Shown here: positions 40,752 through 41,933 of the stretch, piece by piece
How positions within the stretch are numbered: the stretch's first letter is position 1
Layout: each line of letters opens with the position of its first letter
Assembly (NCBI GenBank): GCA_947629785.1
Contig: CANRFB010000020.1
Location: forward strand, 1-41,933
Length of the DNA stretch: 41,933 bases
Direction of reading: 5' to 3'
Source: an uncultured Clostridia bacterium
GTDB lineage: Bacteria; Bacillota; Clostridia; Oscillospirales; Ruminococcaceae
The notes under the pieces: generated by a model
What the model was told of the DNA's origin: nothing
The model's input: only the letters and a program-made list of their open reading frames with translations
Databases searched by the model: none
Position numbers and translations under genes: made by a program

Positions 40752-41339
40752 ATGGAAAAACTGATTGATAAAATAATTTCAGAGATGAAAGCGAATGATT
40801 CGCTTACCGATGATGAAGAAATTATAAGAACAGGATTAGATCTTATATTCTCAAAGCTGTTTTTTACCATTATGATATTGTTTATGGGCTTAATTTTGAA
40901 TTGTTTTTGGGAAAGTGTTGTATTTACAGTGTCTTTTTCTTTGCTTCGTGAATATGGTGGGGGTTATCATGCAGAAACAAGGAAAAAATGCTTTATGTTG
41001 TCAATTCTAACTTTGGCAGCAGCTTTGAGTATAATCAAGCTTGTTGAAAACTTTCAATTATTAACGTTCCCTTTTTATGGAATAGCGTTGGTTTCGGTTA
41101 TATACATATTATTAAATGCACCGATTGATACATTGAACAAAAGATTTGACGATGATGAAATAAAGGTTTACGGGAAAAGGGCAAGACTGTTGACTGTCAT
41201 TATATCAGCGATTGCTGCGCTCCTTTGGTGCTTAAGGCTCGGTAATTTTACGTTTTCAATTTTAACGGGGATAATTGTAGAGGCATATCTAATGATTAAA
41301 GGACAGATTTCAAATTCCATTAACAGGGAGGAAGTATGA
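40752..41339 (+). CDS. agrB: AgrB-type accessory gene regulator protease
   Basis: 195 aa, an integral membrane cysteine protease that cuts and cyclises AgrD-type peptides in quorum sensing. Catalytic His73 and Cys80 are seven residues apart in EYGGGYHAETRKKC, as in the staphylococcal enzyme. Four to six membrane helices follow the usual pattern. I start it at 40752 with GGAG (40742-40745) six bases upstream; the ATG at 40740 overlaps that site. Its stop overlaps the ATG of the XRE gene. No AgrD precursor or AgrC/AgrA pair is in the window. Confidence 0.88.
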   Translation: MEKLIDKIISEMKANDSLTDDEEIIRTGLDLIFSKLFFTIMILFMGLILNCFWESVVFTVSFSLLREYGGGYHAETRKKCFMLSILTLAAALSIIKLVENFQLLTFPFYGIALVSVIYILLNAPIDTLNKRFDDDEIKVYGKRARLLTVIISAIAALLWCLRLGNFTFSILTGIIVEAYLMIKGQISNSINREEV

Positions 41340-41692
41340 ACATAGGAACATTCGGTAAATATGTTTCATATCTTCGCATAAGCAGGGATCTTTCTATTAG
41401 GCAATTTGCGGAAATGATTGGTTTATCACCCTATTATCTTTGTTCTATTGAAAATGGTAGAAGGAAAAATCCTAAAATCAAAACGCTTGGGAAAATGTAT
41501 CTTGCCCTTGGACTTCGCAAGGATGAAATGGAGAAGCTGCTTGACCTCTACGCAAAAGCAAACGGACAAGCCAGTGCGGATATTATTAATTATATAATGG
41601 AAAACGATGATACCCGATCGCAGCTTCGCAAGGAGAGGGATCATTGTTCTGAAGAATATTGGAATATATTTATTGAAAAAATAACGAAATAA
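41336..41692 (+). CDS. XRE-family helix-turn-helix regulator
   Basis: 118 aa. The HTH spans about residues 6-60 (YVSYLRISRDLSIRQFAEMIG, LSPYYLCSIENGRRKNPK). The C-terminal part is helical (LRKDEMEKLLDLYAKANGQ, ERDHCSEEYWNIFIEK). It starts within the agrB stop (ATGA), so the two are made together. GGAGG lies before the ATG. It may repress the operon promoter at 38728 or control the recombinase. Confidence 0.88.
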   Translation: MNIGTFGKYVSYLRISRDLSIRQFAEMIGLSPYYLCSIENGRRKNPKIKTLGKMYLALGLRKDEMEKLLDLYAKANGQASADIINYIMENDDTRSQLRKERDHCSEEYWNIFIEKITK

Positions 41693-41717
41693 ATAGCGGT
41701 TATCCGTTATTTATTTT
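41687..41717 (+). terminator. AT-rich terminator after the XRE gene
   Basis: AAATAAATA-g-CGG (41687-41699) pairs with CCG-t-TATTTATTT (41704-41716) around a TTAT loop and ends in T-rich sequence. It overlaps the stop codon. Confidence 0.6.
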
Positions 41718-41720
41718 GCA

Positions 41721-41748
41721 TAGGTGTTTCCTAACGAGGAAACACCTA
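41721..41748 (+). repeat. Perfect 12-bp hairpin before the last ORF
   Basis: TAGGTGTTTCCT (41721-41732), AACG loop, AGGAAACACCTA (41737-41748). No T run follows. It sits right after the terminator and 6 bases before the GAGGTGA ribosome site of the next ORF, so it may affect its translation or protect the transcript. Confidence 0.75.
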
Positions 41749-41769
41749 AAAGTGAGGTGAGTACAGTAA

Positions 41770-41933
41770 TTGATAGCAGTTAATTCAAACATAATTATGC
41801 GGCAGACTAAAAAAATATGTTGTCCCGAATGCCACGGAAGAATATGTGATGTGGTTGTTCCCGAACAAGCAGTATGCCGTCATAAATATAGAGTAATTCT
41901 TGACGGCAACAGTGACTTTTTTATAGCAATAAA
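41770..41933 (+). CDS. Cys-rich, zinc-ribbon-like ORF, cut by the window edge
   Basis: Open to the end (54 codons seen). TTG start at 41770, chosen because GAGGTGA (41754-41760) is 9 bases upstream; the in-frame ATG at 41797 has no site. It reads MIAVNSNIIMRQTKKICCPECHGR then ICDVVVPEQ and AVCRHKYRVILDG. The CCPECHGRICD block looks like half of a zinc ribbon. Short proteins of this look are common in Clostridia integrative elements. Function unknown. Confidence 0.65.
   Translation, partial: MIAVNSNIIMRQTKKICCPECHGRICDVVVPEQAVCRHKYRVILDGNSDFFIAI

Larger units (their letters stand above)
36750..41933. mobile_element. Integrated element inside dpaB (left part only)
   Basis: It starts at or just after the point where dpaB loses homology (about 36750) and runs off the window. 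Contents: a large serine recombinase at the edge, then a DUF2971 protein, an unknown protein, an AgrB protease, an XRE regulator and a Cys-rich ORF. Base composition drops sharply to AT-rich. The left attachment core cannot be fixed without the right end. Confidence 0.75.

Noticed and set aside
41721-41748. Second terminator after the XRE gene
   Set aside because: The stem is perfect but is followed by AAAA, not T, on +; listed as a hairpin instead.

Overview
The window looks like chromosome from a spore-forming Gram-positive Clostridia, most likely the Oscillospiraceae/Ruminococcaceae. This is inferred from gene content and style: spoVT, gpr, yabP/yabQ, dpaA/dpaB, a GTP-type PEP carboxykinase, a DUF5711 protein, a DUF6472 mini-protein, ClpE with an N-terminal zinc finger, strong AAGGAGG-type ribosome binding sites and TTGACA-17-TATAAT promoters. 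The core is of moderate GC. The two ends (about 1-3050 and 36800-41933) are clearly more AT-rich and look acquired.

Layout. (1) 1-3050: an accessory patch with a secreted cell-wall-binding/leucine-rich-repeat gene broken by one missing T, a complete IS5-type insertion sequence with a slippery A7 frameshift site, and a gene scrap. (2) 3050-4680: spoVT and a membrane protein, both on minus. (3) 4820-18548: one long + strand gene train, ruvC-ruvA-phosphodiesterase-ruvB-glmM-methyltransferase-small membrane protein-ecfA1-ecfA2-ecfT-truA-DUF5711-cvpA-clpE. (4) 18600-18925: a tRNA-Gly/Arg/His operon. (5) 19021-22977: a giant fibronectin type III surface protein. (6) 23181-25926: a minus operon, PilZ-ParA-ComFB-SfsA-DUF6472. 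(7) 26154-27412: a membrane protein, a nested palindromic repeat element and rpsT. (8) 27759-30356: the spore protease gpr, facing the yabP-yabQ-divIC-S1 sporulation/division cluster. (9) 30480-35396: pckG, then a GH31 glycosidase divergent from a TetR regulator. (10) 35416-36812: the dipicolinate synthase operon dpaA-dpaB behind a predicted sigma-K promoter.

The most notable feature is at the right end. dpaB (spoVFB) stops matching its family after about residue 111. It runs directly into an AT-rich element whose first gene is a large serine recombinase transcribed towards the junction. This is the geometry of sporulation-gene intervening elements (skin in sigK, and the element reported in spoVFB of a Bacillus). 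The element then carries an operon under a perfect consensus promoter: a DUF2971 protein, an unrecognised 339-residue protein, an AgrB-type peptide-processing protease and an XRE regulator, with no AgrD visible. A Cys-rich ORF follows and the window ends inside the element, so whether dpaB can be restored by excision cannot be decided here.
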